A stretch of DNA of 64,000 bases from Ceratopteris richardii (GCA_020310875.1 CM035416.1:72484983-72548982); one strand, 5' to 3'. Positions 40,128-54,340 are shown, numbered from the stretch's first letter. The notes: a model not told the origin generated them from the sequence alone. Numbers and translations: made by a program.

Positions 40128-43100
40128 ATTTAACATTGGCTTTTCTTTCTTGTTGATGGATGTCCTTGCTGAGGGTTCACTGGTGAGATTCTTCAAGCTT
40201 AAAGTCTTGTTTTTTTTTATTATCTTCCCCTTTTTTTAGTAGTTGCACAAAACAAGAAAAAATCAATTTGTAGCAATAAAATATTTTACATATGTCAAAT
40301 GTGTTTCATGTGATTGGGATTCTCAATTGTGTCTATGCATGACCTTGTAATGTGGCCCTATAGTAATGCATATTTTGGAAATGCATGACTTGAATGGTGC
40401 AAAAGATAGGATTATGCCAATGGAACATGGTTTTCATACATTGATGCTTTCGATGTTACTCGTAGATGTTGATGCAATCTTTGTTTGTGGGTATCCATTG
40501 GCCCTCAGAATGATGTTGATCGTTCCTTATAGGGATCCATTTGAGAATAGTGTTTGATTGCGTATAGATCACTTTTTCCATCTTCATATTTGGATGATTT
40601 AGCACATTTTGTATCCCTCTTGGTTGGATCTTTGGTTCTTTGGGGGCTACTGGTGCTTTTGGCTTCCAAACCCATATCCTTGATGATTGTCTTCTTACTA
40701 TTGCTGAAGAGGTGAATTGATCTTCTTTTGATCTTTATGTTTGCTTTTACTCTTGCTTCTCCTTGGCTTCCTTGTAGAGAATTTTATCGTGTGGGAAAAC
40801 ATAGGTTGTTGTGTATGTAAGAGCTCCCTAGGTACCCACATGTGTAATTTCCCTTGCTGAGTTGTAGCTTATTTTTTAGGCACCCAAATTTTTTGGATAC
40901 CTTGTTGTTGAGCTTGTTCTAGTTGCTTCGTTCTTCTTTTCGCATGGTTGGTTTTCCTGGATGGGAGTTGTTGAGGCAAGGTTAGTCTTTGGTAAAGGTT
41001 GTCTCCTAGTAAGGCGTATTCTTGAGCCTCTTGCTCCCTGCTTCATTTTCTTACTAGACTAGCCTCACTTGGTAGTGTTCTGGATCTCATAAATTCTACC
41101 AATGGAGCACTCCATCCTAGAATTAACGACACATGATAAAGGGTAGCATGCTCCACTAGGGGTCTCTTCTGGCACATTGAAGAATTCTTAATCCACTCAT
41201 CTATTTCTTTGTGCATACTAGGCCAATACATTCCTAAACATTTTAGATTCTATAATGTTCGTTGTTTAGAATAGTGATTTCCTAGTAATCCTTTGTGGGC
41301 TTGTTGCAACCAACTACTATGTTCCTCCTCTTTGACATAATAAGCTAATACACCCTCTCTATCTTGTTTGTACATAATTTCCACCAGTATTTGATATTTT
41401 TGTGATCTTACAATTTCATCTTTGTTTGTTTTCACATTCTTATTTGCAGGTCAGAAGGTTAGGACTCGTATCAACGTATTTCCCCATTTAGGAACAACTT
41501 CTAAATTGAACAGATACGCATCGAGCAATTGATCATACACTCCTTGTGGTGGCTCTCCTGAATTGATGCGAGAAAGATGATCTACCCTGAGGTGGGTCCT
41601 ACATTTCCTAACAATCACTTCAAAGTCATATTCCATTAGTAAGAGGAACCATCTTACTAAGCATCTTGTATTGCAAGGTTTATTGACCAAATATAATAAA
41701 GCTTGATGATCTGTGAAAAACTTGAACTTGTTGGCCAATAGATTGTATCTAAAATTCTTCACAACATATACCATGCCTAAGCCTTCTCTTTAAGTTGTTG
41801 TATAGTTTCATTCAGTCATGTTTAGCTATCTGCAAGCATATGCTATAGGCAAATCTAGACTTCCTTCACCTATGGGTTGTGCTAGCACACATCCTATTGC
41901 ATAATTGGATGCATCTACATGGACATGGAATGGTTTATTCCAATCAAGAGTGGTGAGTATTTGTGCTATGCACAAATGTCTCTTCATCTCATTGAAGGAA
42001 TTTTCACATTCCTCATTCCACTCAAAATTTTTCAACAAAGTATAAAGAGGTTTAGCTATGACCGCATACATGTGGATAAACGTGCGATAATATCCACAGT
42101 GGCCCATTAAGGCTTGTACCTCTTTAACATTCTTTGGCCTCAACAACTCAGATATGGCTCTTACTTTGTCCTCATCTGTTGATATTCCGTTCTTATAAAT
42201 AATATGGCCTAAGGTTTGACCTTGACATACCATGAACACACACTTTTCTGGGTTCAAACAAACTCGATATTCTCTACACTTGTTGAAGATCTGTCTGAGC
42301 TTTGGGATGTGGTATCTTCTTTCTTGGGAATGAGCACATAAATCATCCACATATACTTCTAAGCTCTTTCGTAAGAATTCTTCAAAGACATGACACATGA
42401 GCCTTTGGAATGTTGCAGGTGCATTGGTGAGACCAAATGGCATCATGCAAAATGCAAAGATTCCCCACTTGATGGAGAAAGCTATTTTGTGTTGATCTTT
42501 TGGGGCAATGGCTACTTGGTTGTAACCTAAAAATCAATCAAGGAAGCTATAAACTTCCTTGCCTGCAACACGCTCCAATAAATGTTCGGCGCTTTTATTT
42601 TAGCAGCATAGGTGTCATTAAATGTGTAGGGCTTCTGTTTGATGGGCTTGGTATCAACTATGATGGGGATCATATGAGAACATATTTTTGGGTCTATCCC
42701 CTTTAGGTCTCTATGGGTCCATGCAAACACATCCCTATATTCCTTAATAGAACTACATGCTCTATTTCTTCTTCTTCACTTAGGTGTTCTCCTATGTATG
42801 TACATTGCTCTTCCTTCCCTTCAATGGTTACAACAATTTTTTTGGTCTTTTCTTTATTATCATATGCTTCTCCTGTGATGGCCTCTCTCTTAGGCATTCG
42901 TAACAAAATTTTCTGGTCTTCAACTTCATATTTCTTGAAATTCTCTGGTACTTCAAACAATGATTCCTCCTCTTCTTGTTTCATGGATTTTCTTTCCTTT
43001 TTCTTTTGACTACCTTCACTTTCCTCATTTGAATTTACAGTTTAATGCTTGTGAAAGGTTCTTCTTCTTTTTGGGTAAATACTCCTACATCTTCTAGATA

Positions 43101-46100
43101 GTGCTACTCTGACTCAAAGCAACTATCCATCACAATGGACTCTAGATGGTCATCATTCTCTTCTTCCTCTATGACCTCATTAGAGTCACACTCTTCTACC
43201 AAGGGTTCACACATGAACACATAGATATCATAACCCTCCTCCTCACCACAATGAGTTGTCCACTGTTCTTCATTGACAACAATGTCCATGGTGGCTAAGA
43301 TTTTTGTCCAACCATGAGGCTCAAATTCCTCATGTGGAAAGATCATCCGTGTGTAGGCTAGGTCTCTAACTGGTCTCTCTCATGGAGAAGTTCCTTCTTC
43401 TCTCGCTTTTAGGCATCTCTCAGACCTTGCACATCGACAAGCAAGTATCTTCATGCATCTTGGATGGATCAGAAGAACTTTCAGAATGCACCCAGATTGA
43501 ATCCTCTTGCACCTTGTGGATAGGATTCCACTGTACGGGTGGTACATCTCTAAAAGTGTAATCCTTCAAATTGACCTTGGTTGTGACCCCTAAGTGCTGC
43601 AAGTAAAAGGAGTTGGTTCCCCAATCCTATACTATTTGCAGTTGTCGTAGGAAGGGCCTTCCTAGGATCATCTCATAGAAGTTATTTTTGACAAAGTCAC
43701 ATATAGCAAAAGTGTGTTCAAACTCTACATCACAAGTGGTCAGAGTTATCCCTTCTAGCAATCTTAGAGCTCTTTCAACATGGCTATCAGCCATTTGAAG
43801 CGTCGTTCTAGTTAGTGTTAATGCAAGTCTTCCCCATTGCTTCCACAATGAGGTGGTCACAATTGCAACACCAGCACCTAAATCTAGGAAAGGTTTGGTT
43901 GTGTAACCTTGGTAGGTGACTAGAAGCTAAGTATTACATTCTTCACCTTCACTCATGTCCCCTATTTTTTCTAGAGTTATCTATGGGACTTTTTGCGTAG
44001 CGCCTACTTTTGACGTATTCGAGCCAAGTTCTGGAACTTGATTCACCACATGTTTCCATAGATCAGGTTTTACTTTGAGAAACTCTTCTAAATTGAGATG
44101 ACACTAAACCTTAGTGTTCTTCACGACTTCAATGTTTCTTGGAACCAGTGAGTCTTCATTTCTTACCAATATTGTGGGAGCTCTGACGTGAAGAGATTCA
44201 GATTCCCATGGGCCTGTGAATCATGGCAACTCTTGTAAAGAATTAGATTCAAAATATAACTTTTCATCTTCTTATTTCTCTACTTGGTTCTCCGTAAATA
44301 GATGGAATGTCTTGGGGAAATTGATCATGAAGATCATCAATTTCAAGAATAGGAGGGGGATTATCCTTCTCCTTGGCCCATTTCTTTTCTTGTATTCCCT
44401 ACAAGAACTCTTGAGAGTACTGTTCAATTAAAAGAGGTGTTCTAGCATTCGTGGAATCAGGAATGTAAACTTCCATTGGTGGTAAATTTTCTCTTTCAAC
44501 AACTGGTTGAGCCTGTGGAGGTAAAGAAACTTGCGGCTTGTTTATCGATTGCTCTAGTCTTTCTAATAAGCCATGGAAATGCAAACCAGGTTTAATAGAA
44601 TTTGTCTGATTGAACAATTGATTCATCTTGAGTATAGCCCGAGCTAGTTCTACCATTTTCATGCACATTTTTTTCCATCCAATCTCTAAATATGCTTTAG
44701 GGTAGCTCTTGTCTAGGTTTGCAGCTATGGACCCTTCTTAAAGTCGAGCCTGGTAGGCTTTGAACATAATGTCCAAGCCTTCTGGGGTTGGATATGCAAG
44801 AACAGACCCTGGTTCTAGTTTATTTACAATGAGTGGTAGGATGGGATGAAGTGGGGTGGATGGAGTTTTGGCATGCAAGGGACTTTGAGATGCAATGTCT
44901 TCTATTTTTGTTTTTGTGTTTTTCATTCTTTCTTCTAGTTCGAATAACTTTGTAGTCCACTTATGGTTGGGCTTCTCCTTGGTATCCTTCCATGTTCTTG
45001 TCTTCCTCTTACTAAGCTCTCCGGATTCACTTGGCTTTGATTGCTCAGCTGGTTTTTCTTGTTTTAAGGCATGTGCCCTAGTAAATTCCTATATAGGAGC
45101 CACACTAACGCTACTTGAACTTGAATCCACCACTAATCCTACCACATTAATGGGTGTAACCCTCGATGCACTAGAGGGGTTCCTTGGAAAATCTCTCGAG
45201 AGATGTTCTTTGTCGCACTCAAGAAAAAATCCATGTATTGTGTTCTATCCTTGTCCCAGAGTCGGTGGATGGGGATATTCACAAATGAAATGGTCATCTT
45301 GACATCTAAAACATGGTCCTCTAGGGGCTTGTGGTCGCATTTGTCTCAGCTAGGGTTTGGGGTTAGGATTCGTGTACATGACACTTGAGTATTCTGGCTC
45401 CCAATTTGGTTCCATCGATGATGCCTCATATTGCTATGAATAAGTCTTGCTACGCTCAGGTGACTCTTTGTAGTAAGCTTGTGGACTATCTTCGTGGGAA
45501 TAGTTAGAACTATGAGCATGAGAGTTATTTTCTAAGACCAACAGGGCTATTGGCACTAATGCTCTATTAGGGTTTTCCTCTACCACTGCATACTTAACGG
45601 AAATCACATTGGCAGAAGGTGGTGGTTGGTTTCCTAGGACTGGTTGTGGCCTATATGGTGCCAGATATTATTGTTGGTATGGAGGTTGATATTGTTGTTG
45701 TGGCCTATAATATGGTTGTTGGTGTTGATTCTAATACCTACCCTATTGGTAAGGTTGCTAATAAGTTTTTCTGATAGCCTGCCTATTATATGGACAAACG
45801 CTTGAGCTATATTGTTCATGTACTTTCTCTCAATAGTGCAATATGGGGCATTCAATTCTCTCATGTTCTAGTTTTGCATTGGCCATACATTGGCCATGTG
45901 GTCGCCTCTGCAAGTATAGCATCGCTTCAACGAGGTGACCCTTGGTGTTTGTCCTTCCAACCAGGTCAGCTATCTCATCTATCTCAGTGGAGGGCCTGTA
46001 AGGATGACTAGTAGAACTATCAAAATTCTTATAGAGTTTGGACAATTCTAACTCTTCACCCAAACTCTATTCTATGTCGATACACATTTTTAAGTATTGA

Positions 46101-46640
46101 TCTAGTGTGACTGGCTCCTTGAGGTACACATATGATCTAAGTTTTCCACTTAGGAGTCCATTTAAAAATAGGGAAACTGGTTTTGCTTCTGTAGGTAATT
46201 CAGGTGTTGGACATCTCTCCACGTATTGTTCAAATCTCTGACCGGCTAGCCACACTGTTTCTTGGGGTGTCTACTTGAAGCTGTGGATCAAGGATGATGT
46301 GTTATGGCTGATGCCACTCTTGGAATTCTATGATGAATTCTTCTAACAATCGACCTATATTTTAATAATTATGAATGTTTAGGGGCTAAAACCAAGCTAA
46401 GATACTACCCTTGAGAGTCAAACCAAATGCCTCAAATTGGGTGAACAAGTCCTCAACTTGTTTAGCTCTTAACACATGTTTGAAATCAACCACATGATCA
46501 TAAGGATCTCCTGACCCATCAAAGTAGTTTTTCATTGCCTTGACCACTTGAGAGAGTCTAAGAGTTCTTGTGTATTGTTGGGGTCTAGGCAATGGAAAAT
46601 CTTGTTCTCTCTAGCACATGGTGGCCCTAGTATTTAGTTC
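40128..46640 (-). mobile_element. Ty3/gypsy element, minus strand, ends missing (G3)
   Basis: From right to left on the minus strand: gag (FDGSGDPYDHVVDFKHVLRA, about 46400-46590; cysteine-poor middle region with a Gln/Asn-rich stretch near 45650-45860), coiled region (about 44400-44930), protease (MILGRPFLRQLQIV, about 43630-43860), reverse transcriptase (MPFGLTNAPATFQRLM, YVDDLCAHSQ; about 42300-42450), RNase H (HVDASNYAIGCVLAQP, about 41850-41960, and FTDHQALLYLVNKP), a zinc-binding module (YWPSMHKEIDEW, about 41160-41230), then a 3' region that matches 60-560 of G1. The integrase catalytic core is not seen. It is cut on the left where copia B begins and on the right where copia E starts. 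About ten or more breaks; old. Confidence 0.85.
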
Positions 46641-47659
46641 TATTGGTGAATTTTACCCAAGCCTACATGCTTGATATGATTTGATTTATGTTCATTTGTA
46701 GTCATATGTGTAGTCATATGAACACCTCTTGTAAAAGAGTATATTTTATCTCTTGTAATTATGAAAGAAAGAATGGCTTAAGTCATCCATGACGTAACAA
46801 GGAAATTTGTGTCTCTAACTACCTAAAACCACAAATCCATATCTCCTAATTCTTAGCATCACTTTTAGGTGAAGTTATTTGAATTCAAATTCAAAACTAA
46901 CTCCAAAAGTAGCTATAAAAAGAGGAAGAAGAAAGTCGCAATTAGAGAGCTTGATTCGTGCCCACTTCATGTTTGTTTGTAGATATTCAAGAGATTAATC
47001 CATAGCTATATCATTCTACTCGCATTGTGCAAGCCTTCATTGCCAATGTGGTTGTAATTATATGTGAATCTATACATTCATCATTTACTTATTCTCTGTT
47101 TTATTATGTGCTATACTGACTCAGAATAGTAACTTCCAAAGCTCATATCTCAGGCTATACATAACCTTTCTCAGAGTTTTGGAGTTCATTGGATCTCTCT
47201 ATAAGTCTACTTTAGGATAAAAAAATTTCGTTCTCATTCGATTTACCATTTGTGAGAAATCTATGTTTTTTTGCTCATTGGTTGAATCTCTACAAAGCCC
47301 CGAAAATGGTGGGAGTGTTCTAGATTTTGCTAAATCTTTCTCTCAATGCTCAGTTGATCAATTGAAGTGTTTTAACTTGGATTATCAAGATATCTAAGTC
47401 TATCTTCTATTTCCAAAAGAAATTGATTTCTACCAGGTTGAGAACACTGTTCATTTTTTCTAGTAGGTGTATTTTGCAACTAGTCTGTCTTGACTCAAAC
47501 TTTTAAGATACTTGTTCCAAAACACTTGGGTGATTTTTTGGTGGATTTAGGAAGCTCAAAGGGTCTACTAACCAAATCTGAAGTCTCAGTTGGCTAGTGT
47601 GAAGCTGGTTGTAGTAGCACCAACTCATCTTAGGATTGCATCCACCATCTCTCTCTACA
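46641..47659 (+). repeat. 5' LTR of copia E
   Basis: Starts TATTGGTGAATTTTACCCAA, colinear in its first 40 bp with the LTR of the element at 51323-54340; shares a 'gaattcaaattcaaa' block. TATA-like GCTATAAAAAGAGG near 46912. Ends CTACA just before the primer-binding site. Confidence 0.75.
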
Positions 47660-47942
47660 GTGGTATTAGAGCATAGTCAATCGACATGGGAGATGGACTT
47701 CCATCAACAATTGACAAATTGGATAGAAACAACTATCCAGCATGGTCTCTAAGGATGGAGGCTTATCTTCAAGGGAGGATTCTATTTGGATACACGTCTG
47801 GAGATGAAGCTTGCCAACCATGAGGAACAAAGGGCAACCATCACATGAAGAAAAGGAAAGACTTTCAAATTGGTTTTGAAAAGATGCACTTGCAAGGTCC
47901 TATATTCTAAACTCAATCTATGATTTTATTTTTCCTCATGTC
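46641..47942 (+). mobile_element. Ty1/copia element, left end only (copia E)
   Basis: A 5' LTR (46641-47659), a primer-binding site TGGTATTAGAGC (47661-47672) and the start of gag (LDRNNYPAWSLRMEAYLQGR, about 47690-47940), close to the gag of copia C. It is cut at 47942 where the minus-strand copia D begins. Inserted into G3. Confidence 0.8.
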
Positions 47943-48978
47943 TATTGGAGGAGATGGTGGATAGTCACAAGAGATGAAGTGGTATAGCTAGATCCTGCTT
48001 CACACCTGCTAAGAATGATGGCTCAAGAGTGTAGTGGCCGTCTTTAGCTAGCTAATGAACATAAATAATTTATATGTTGCTTTGAAGGTGATCCGCTAAT
48101 GGAAGGATAAAAAAATATAGATTGGAAGATAAATCAAGATAAAAAACTTGCTATTTTAGTTCACACACTTGTTCAGTGTTTTGAAAAATTCTTTGAGCAC
48201 AAAAACAATTGGATTAATTCCTTTTGGGGAACTCTAACTAACTTAGTAAGCTAACAATCATGAGTGATTTCATAAAAAATGATGAACTACATGCAGAGAA
48301 AGATGTTTAGCAATTCACAGCTCCATCCCGACATTCATGGGTTGCTACATTTATCAGACTAGTGAGCAAAGATAAGCAAATGTCTGATGATCGCGAGAAG
48401 CAATGCTAATGAAACTTTGTAGGATTTTAATAGATAGTATTTTGATTCTATCATGCTTTAAATCATTGCAACTGATAAACTACACACCGAGAACAAGCTC
48501 TGAAAAGATCAGTGTTTTGATGGAGTTATGATAGAGAAGTGAGATGAGAATGTAACGATCATATATGTATTAAAACATGTACAAATGCAATGTCATTGGA
48601 AATCAAACATTGCTTAATGTGTGAGAGGTGAATGAGCTATGAGGTGAGCTCTCACTTCACAATGGTTGTACTACAAAATGATCTCTCAAGGTCGAGATAC
48701 ATGCGGGTCTTTTAGATCCTCTTCTTATTGTTGAACTTGGAGCCAAAGTTTGAATTCAAATTCAAACTTCTACCTAAAGGTGAATGCTAAAAAATAGGAT
48801 AGATTCTCTCATTACTCAAAGACTAAATGATACATGATTTTCAGCCTCCTAACACCTCGTGGATATAAACCACTTTTACAAGGATAAATGTGAAGTATTT
48901 TTAAAAGAGGTTATGCCAATAAGTTAAGCATAAGCTAGTTAAACCAAGTATGTGGGCTTGTGTTTAATTGCACCAACA
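47943..48978 (-). repeat. 3' LTR of copia D
   Basis: About 1036 bp, TGTTGGTGCAATT at the minus-strand start, next to a polypurine tract. Same broad LTR family as those of copia E and the element at 51323, but clearly diverged from both. Confidence 0.75.
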
Positions 48979-51322
48979 AATCCCCCTCAAGCCTAACATG
49001 CTTGGTCTTCATTGCTCCTTGATTTCTTGCAAACCAATCATCAATTTGAACCTGTTCATCTTTGTTCCATCCAATGCCTTTGTGAGTACATATGTACATT
49101 GTAAATGAGTTGAAACATAAGATAGTTGAATATCCTTGCTAAGAAATTTCCCCCTTACATAATGACAATGCATGTCAATGTGCTTAGTCCTTGCACGGTA
49201 TACAAGATTAGTAGCCAAATGAAGCGAGCTAGTATTGTCTCCAAAGATTATTGGAGTGTAGGAATGTATCTCTAAATCTGCATATAGTTGCTTAAGCCAC
49301 ATAGCTTCCTGAGTTGCATTTGCCAAACCTTTATATTCTGCTTCTATGGAAGATAAGGCCACATTTGGTTGCTTCTTGGATGACCATCATATAAGCTTTG
49401 AACCTGTAAAGGATAGGTATCCTAAAGTGCTCCTCCTATCATACTTGGAGCCAGCCCAATCTGCATCAGAATACATCTTTATATCTATGTCAGAAGTGAA
49501 GGGATAGAGCAACCCTTCATTCATTGTACCCTTTAAATACTTAAGCACCCTCTTTGCAGCTCACATATGAGGCTTCCTTGGTGCATGCATAAACTAACTC
49601 AATGTACTTACTGCATAGGCAATGTCCTCTCCTGTTAGAATAGCATAATTGAGGCTTCCCACAAGCTATTGATAACCTTGTAACATCATCAAGTAATTCA
49701 CCTTCATGTGAAGTCAATTTATGGTTGAGTTCCATAGGAGTGCCTGCAATTTTAGTGTTCTCCATCTTAAATTTTACCAACATATCATGTATGTACTTCC
49801 TTTGAGCGATAAATATACACGAATCTTTATACACAAGCTCTAAGCCAAGAAAGTAGGTTAATAAACCTAGATCATTGATTTTGAATTCCTTCATTAGTTG
49901 AGTCTTGACCTGCTTGATGCCATTAGCATCATTCCCTATAATAATGATGTCATCTACATAGACACGTAAGTAGATAACTTCTAATTTGTTCTTCTTATCA
50001 AATAAAGAAGAATGTGCCTTGCTTGCCACAAAGCCTTGATCTTGCAAATAAGTAACAAGTCTATGGTTCTAAGCTCTAGGAGCTTGCTTGAGACCATAGA
50101 GTGCCTTCCTAAGCTTGGATACATAACCTCTTTTACCTTCATGTTCAAAACATGGTGGTTGTGCCATATACACTTCTTCTGATATCCATCCATTTAAGAA
50201 TGCATTCTTGACATCTAATTGATATAAATTCCAATTTTTAGAAGCAACAAGACTTACCAAAACCCTAATTGTTGGCATCTTTGCCACACGTGAAAATGTT
50301 TCTTCATAGTCTACTCCATGAGTTTGGGAAAATCCTTTTGCCAGTAACTTTGACTTGTACATATTTATAGAGCCATCATAGTTCTTTTTGATTTTGCATA
50401 TCCACCTTGAACCAATTACCTTCATATCTTGCTTCTTGGGAACTAGATCCCAAGTGTGATTTTCCTGTAATGCTTCCACTTCTTCCTACATAGACTCTTT
50501 CCATTCTTTCCTTTTTTTGACCTCTTCAAATGAAGAAGGCTCTTCTGCCATAGATTCATTAGTGATATACACAAAATGTTTTGTGACTAAGGATGTATCA
50601 TATCCATACCTTATGGGCTTCTTAATTTCTCTTTGTGATCTCCTTAATGCTTGATTTGAAGACTTTGGTATGTCTTCTAGTTGCTTGAGCTTGACCTTGC
50701 CTCTTGATTTCCAAGCATTAAAGTCAATCTACTCTTCATCTTCTGAGTTGATATCTTCTGCCAATGGTTGATCTTCTTGTGTGAGGGTTGGAAAATCATT
50801 TTCCAAATCATATGGTAACTTGACTTTCTTGCAATCATCTTCAAACCATGAATTATTTTCATCAAACACTACATCTCTACTAACCATAAATGCCTTGTTA
50901 GTGGGATTGTACAATGTATACCCCTTTTGATTTTGATCATACCCAATAAATATACATTTCTCAGCCTTAGGGTCAGGATTTCCTCTTATTTGTGAGGGGA
51001 TGTGTGGATAAGAAATGCACCCAAATATTTTGCAATGGTCCAATGATGGTATTCTGCCATTCCATGCTCCATAGGGTGTCATACCATCCAATGATTTGGA
51101 TGGAAGCCTATTGACCAAGTAGGTGGTTGTGGAAAGATCCTCTACCCATAAATAATTAGGTAGCTTCTTCTCATTTAACATAGACCTTATAACTTCAACA
51201 ATTAACCTGTTCCTTCTCTCTACCACTCCATTCAATTCAGGAGTGTATCTGGTTGTTACTTCCCTTTTTATGCCTCTCTCCGGTAAAAATGAATCAAACT
51301 CATGTGAAAGTACTCACCACCT
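47943..51322 (-). mobile_element. Ty1/copia element, minus strand, 3' portion (copia D)
   Basis: From right to left: integrase (GGEYFHMS, NGVVERRNRLIVEVIRSML, about 50730-51322), reverse transcriptase (GSRWICKIKKNYDG, QLDVKNAFLNGWISEEVYM, YVDDIIIIGND; about 49900-50480), RNase H (MALSSIEAEYKGLANA, KHIDMHCHYVRGKF; about 49010-49360), polypurine tract TTGAGGGGGA (48979-48990) and the 3' LTR (47943-48978). It ends in the integrase at 51322, where another LTR starts. Broken at several sites. Confidence 0.87.
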
Positions 51323-52221
51323 TGTTGGGAAAGATGGATGGACACTCCAAAAAATGAGTTGGTAGTGCTAATCCTTGCTTTGTACCAGCCCTCTTTCACT
51401 TCAGAGTTGAGTTGTAGGACCTCTTTCTAAATTCACAATCCATGAAAAAACCTTCTATTTTGGTTCACACACCTTTTGCTTGCTAAGATCAGTGATCCAA
51501 GCATAGTAGGAATTAGAAAAATTCCTTCTCGAGATATTAAATTAGCTTAAAGATCTAATGATTCCAAGTGGAATCACTTAAAATGATTGACCATACCTCC
51601 CAAAGCTCTGAATTTAATGTCTTCAAAATTTGTCAGTGTGTAGTAGATTTAGAGCTGATTCTAAAAAGCCATAGAACATTGAAAATGGTGGAGTAATGAT
51701 TGAGATATGAGCAATACCAAATGATTGTTCTGAGTGACTATGACAGAGAGACCAAGAAATATAAGAAATGATATATTGTATTATAAAACAATGTTATACA
51801 TGATCATTGGCATTATAATCAATGCCCAATGATAGTGAGTAGTGTAGGCTATGAAGTGAGCCACACACTCTCTACAATATGATCAATTAAAGGCTCAGAA
51901 ATGGAGTGATCTCTCCACAAGATTTTACATTCAACTTTTATAGATGCTTCATTCAAAATTTGAATTTGAATTCAACTTTTGGCTCTCACTAAAAAATGAT
52001 CCACTAATCTAAGAGATATTCTCTCTAAGAAACTCGTAACTTTTCAATCCATCTAACTCCACAAGTTTTTTGGATTTTCAAAGATCCTTTTAGATGTAGA
52101 TGCCTTTTACAAAGGATAAAAGGTAACTATTCCCAAGCAATAGTTCTCATGGGTCTTCAATCATTCACATGAAGTCTTCTCATGCCTAGCCAAGTGTGTA
52201 GGCTTGGCATTTGCACCAACA
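51323..52221 (-). repeat. 3' LTR of the gag-protease element
   Basis: 899 bp, TGTTGGTGCAAATGCC at the minus-strand start and CCCAACA at the end; TATA-like TCTATAAAAGTTG near 51938. Related to, but distinct from, the LTRs of copia D and E. Confidence 0.7.
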
Positions 52222-54340
52222 CCTCCCCCTCAAGCCAAACATCTTGGCTTGATTTTCTTCATCAATCCTCTTGTAGGGCAAATCTCACTCATGCTTTTTC
52301 ATGCTTTTCTTTCTCTTTTGCCTTCTTTTCCATTTCATCCTCTATTATTACCTTCTTGCCGGTTGAATTTGAAGACACCCATATTTGCACTTGGTCAGAC
52401 TTTGGCCCAATTGTTATAAAGCCCGTGTGCCAGTCATGCACACAATTGGCTTGTGCTAGCCATGGCTGCCCAATAAGATGGAGAAAGTGGCTTCCATGGT
52501 CCTTGGTCTTACTATCAGATAGTCGACCCTAAATTCTAATCCTCTGACAACTGTGCTCACATTCTTCAAAAGACCGACACGCTTCACTTGAGTTTGATCA
52601 GCCATCCTTAAGGACATCGGAGTTTCTTCCATATGTACTAGGCCAAGACCCTTCATCATATATTCAGTCATCAAATTGACTATTGCCCTACTACCTGATT
52701 GGGCACCTGGGACTACATATCCCTTAACTTCTACAGTTACCATCGAGGCATTTGAATTCATCTTCATCGTGATGCTCTGAATGATGCCGTGAATGTCTTT
52801 CTCTCATTTTTTTTTATCTTGGGATTTTTGGGGCTTCTTGATATACGCATTGTAGAATTGCTTCCTACACACCAGAGAGTACTTCAATAGAGTGCCAATA
52901 TCCAGAGTAACTTCTATTTCAGCCAACTTTTGCACAATATCAATTTCTTCTCGACTTTGCTTTTTCTTTGGACATTCTGGAGCCTTCAACCTCTTGGATA
53001 ATGGGGGAGTAGCATGCACAAATTTCTTTCTCACTAGCGAGAGTATCTCTATTTTGTCCCCTTCTTCCAATGCTCAAAAAGTCCCTCCACTTTGCCTCCA
53101 CTGCATCATGCTCGAATGCCTTTTCTTTGTTGACATGTTCACTCCTTTCTGCACCCCTCTTCAAATATTCTTGCATCCTCATGACCACTACCAGAATTGG
53201 CTCTTTTTGCACACTCTTGCCTTGGTCAGCTTCCACAAAGTGCATAGATGAACTAGACCCTTCTTGAGGTTTCGGTGTCCTAAACACCACTCCTATTGGA
53301 GGAATTTGCTCTTGTACTTTAGGCACTAGATGCATTTGGGTCTCAACATAGTTCGAAGACTCCACTTGCCCTTTTCCCTTTCCAATGTCACCTCTCCTTT
53401 TCGGACAATCTTCATCAAAATGCCCCTCTCCAATACAGTACCTGCACATCACAGTGTACCCAATTGGCTTCCTTTCATTTGGACACCTAACTTGAATATG
53501 TCCAAAACCTTCGCGTCTCCAACATCAAATTGGAGTAGTCCTTCTCCGATCTTGTGCTGCCCCCTAGGATAGCCACATCCTTGACCCTAAGCATCATGCC
53601 CATATTGTTGCTTTGTTTCCCAATGAGGTATGGGTGGGACACTTTGAGTAGGTAATCCTGTGTAAGAATGTTATCTCACATTTCCCAATTGCATGGTCCT
53701 CCCTTAATAAGCCATCTTCTGATAACATCGGTCCTCCGTGTGGTTTGGCCTATTGCAGAAAGTGCAAAACATTCTAGGTGGAGGTTTTTCCATGATCAAT
53801 CTTGAAACTGTGGGGCAATTGTGGGGCACTCTGTGGCTACGCCTCATCTTGGAGAGTAGCAGGAAAGATCCTCAACACTTGGCCTTGGTCAATGACTTTT
53901 TATCCTCATCCAAGAGGCCCAAGAATCTTGGGAAATCTCCTAGATGCACTGGACTAGAAATGTCGATGTCACTTCACTCCTAGAAATTTAAAGCCCTTGG
54001 TTTCAAGAATCCCTTGAGTCTCCTTACTTGGGTGGCAACCATTCTTCGGTAGTACTTCCTTTCCTCAAACTGCCTACGACTACTCGAAGACTCCTTGTAT
54101 CATTCATGTCTATGTTTCTCTCGAGCTTCGGCCCTTTGAGCGGCTTGCTCTTCTCTTTGCATTCAAGTTCTTCCTGAAGAAGAGCTCCCTTTTCTCCTGT
54201 ACTAGACATTAGGTCCATGAGCTTGGAAAATGTGTGGCACTAGGCAAACCTATGGCACTCTCTTGTAGAGATGTACCAAGCAATCCCCAATAGGATTTCC
54301 AATATGATTAGGTCTAGTATGCCCAAGGAAACAATGCATA
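51323..54340 (-). mobile_element. LTR element carrying only gag and protease (TR-GAG-like)
   Basis: A 3' LTR (51323-52221) is preceded on the minus strand by a polypurine tract CTTGAGGGGGAGG (52222-52234). Immediately upstream lies a retropepsin-like segment (VPGAQSGSRAIVNLMTEYMM, then SILLGSHG and WLAQANCVHDWHTGFIT, about 52390-52720), then a gag region with three CCHC knuckles: CTFCNRPNHTEDRC (near 53750), CWRREGFGHIQVRC (near 53510) and CRYCIGEGHFDEDC (near 53430). There is no integrase, reverse transcriptase or RNase H between protease and LTR. The organisation resembles the TR-GAG type of non-autonomous element. Broken; its 5' end is not seen. Confidence 0.7.

Noticed and set aside
51323-52221. 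5' LTR of copia D
   Set aside because: It has a polypurine tract on its right on the minus strand, no primer-binding site on its left, and abuts integrase sequence, so it is the 3' LTR of another element inserted in copia D.
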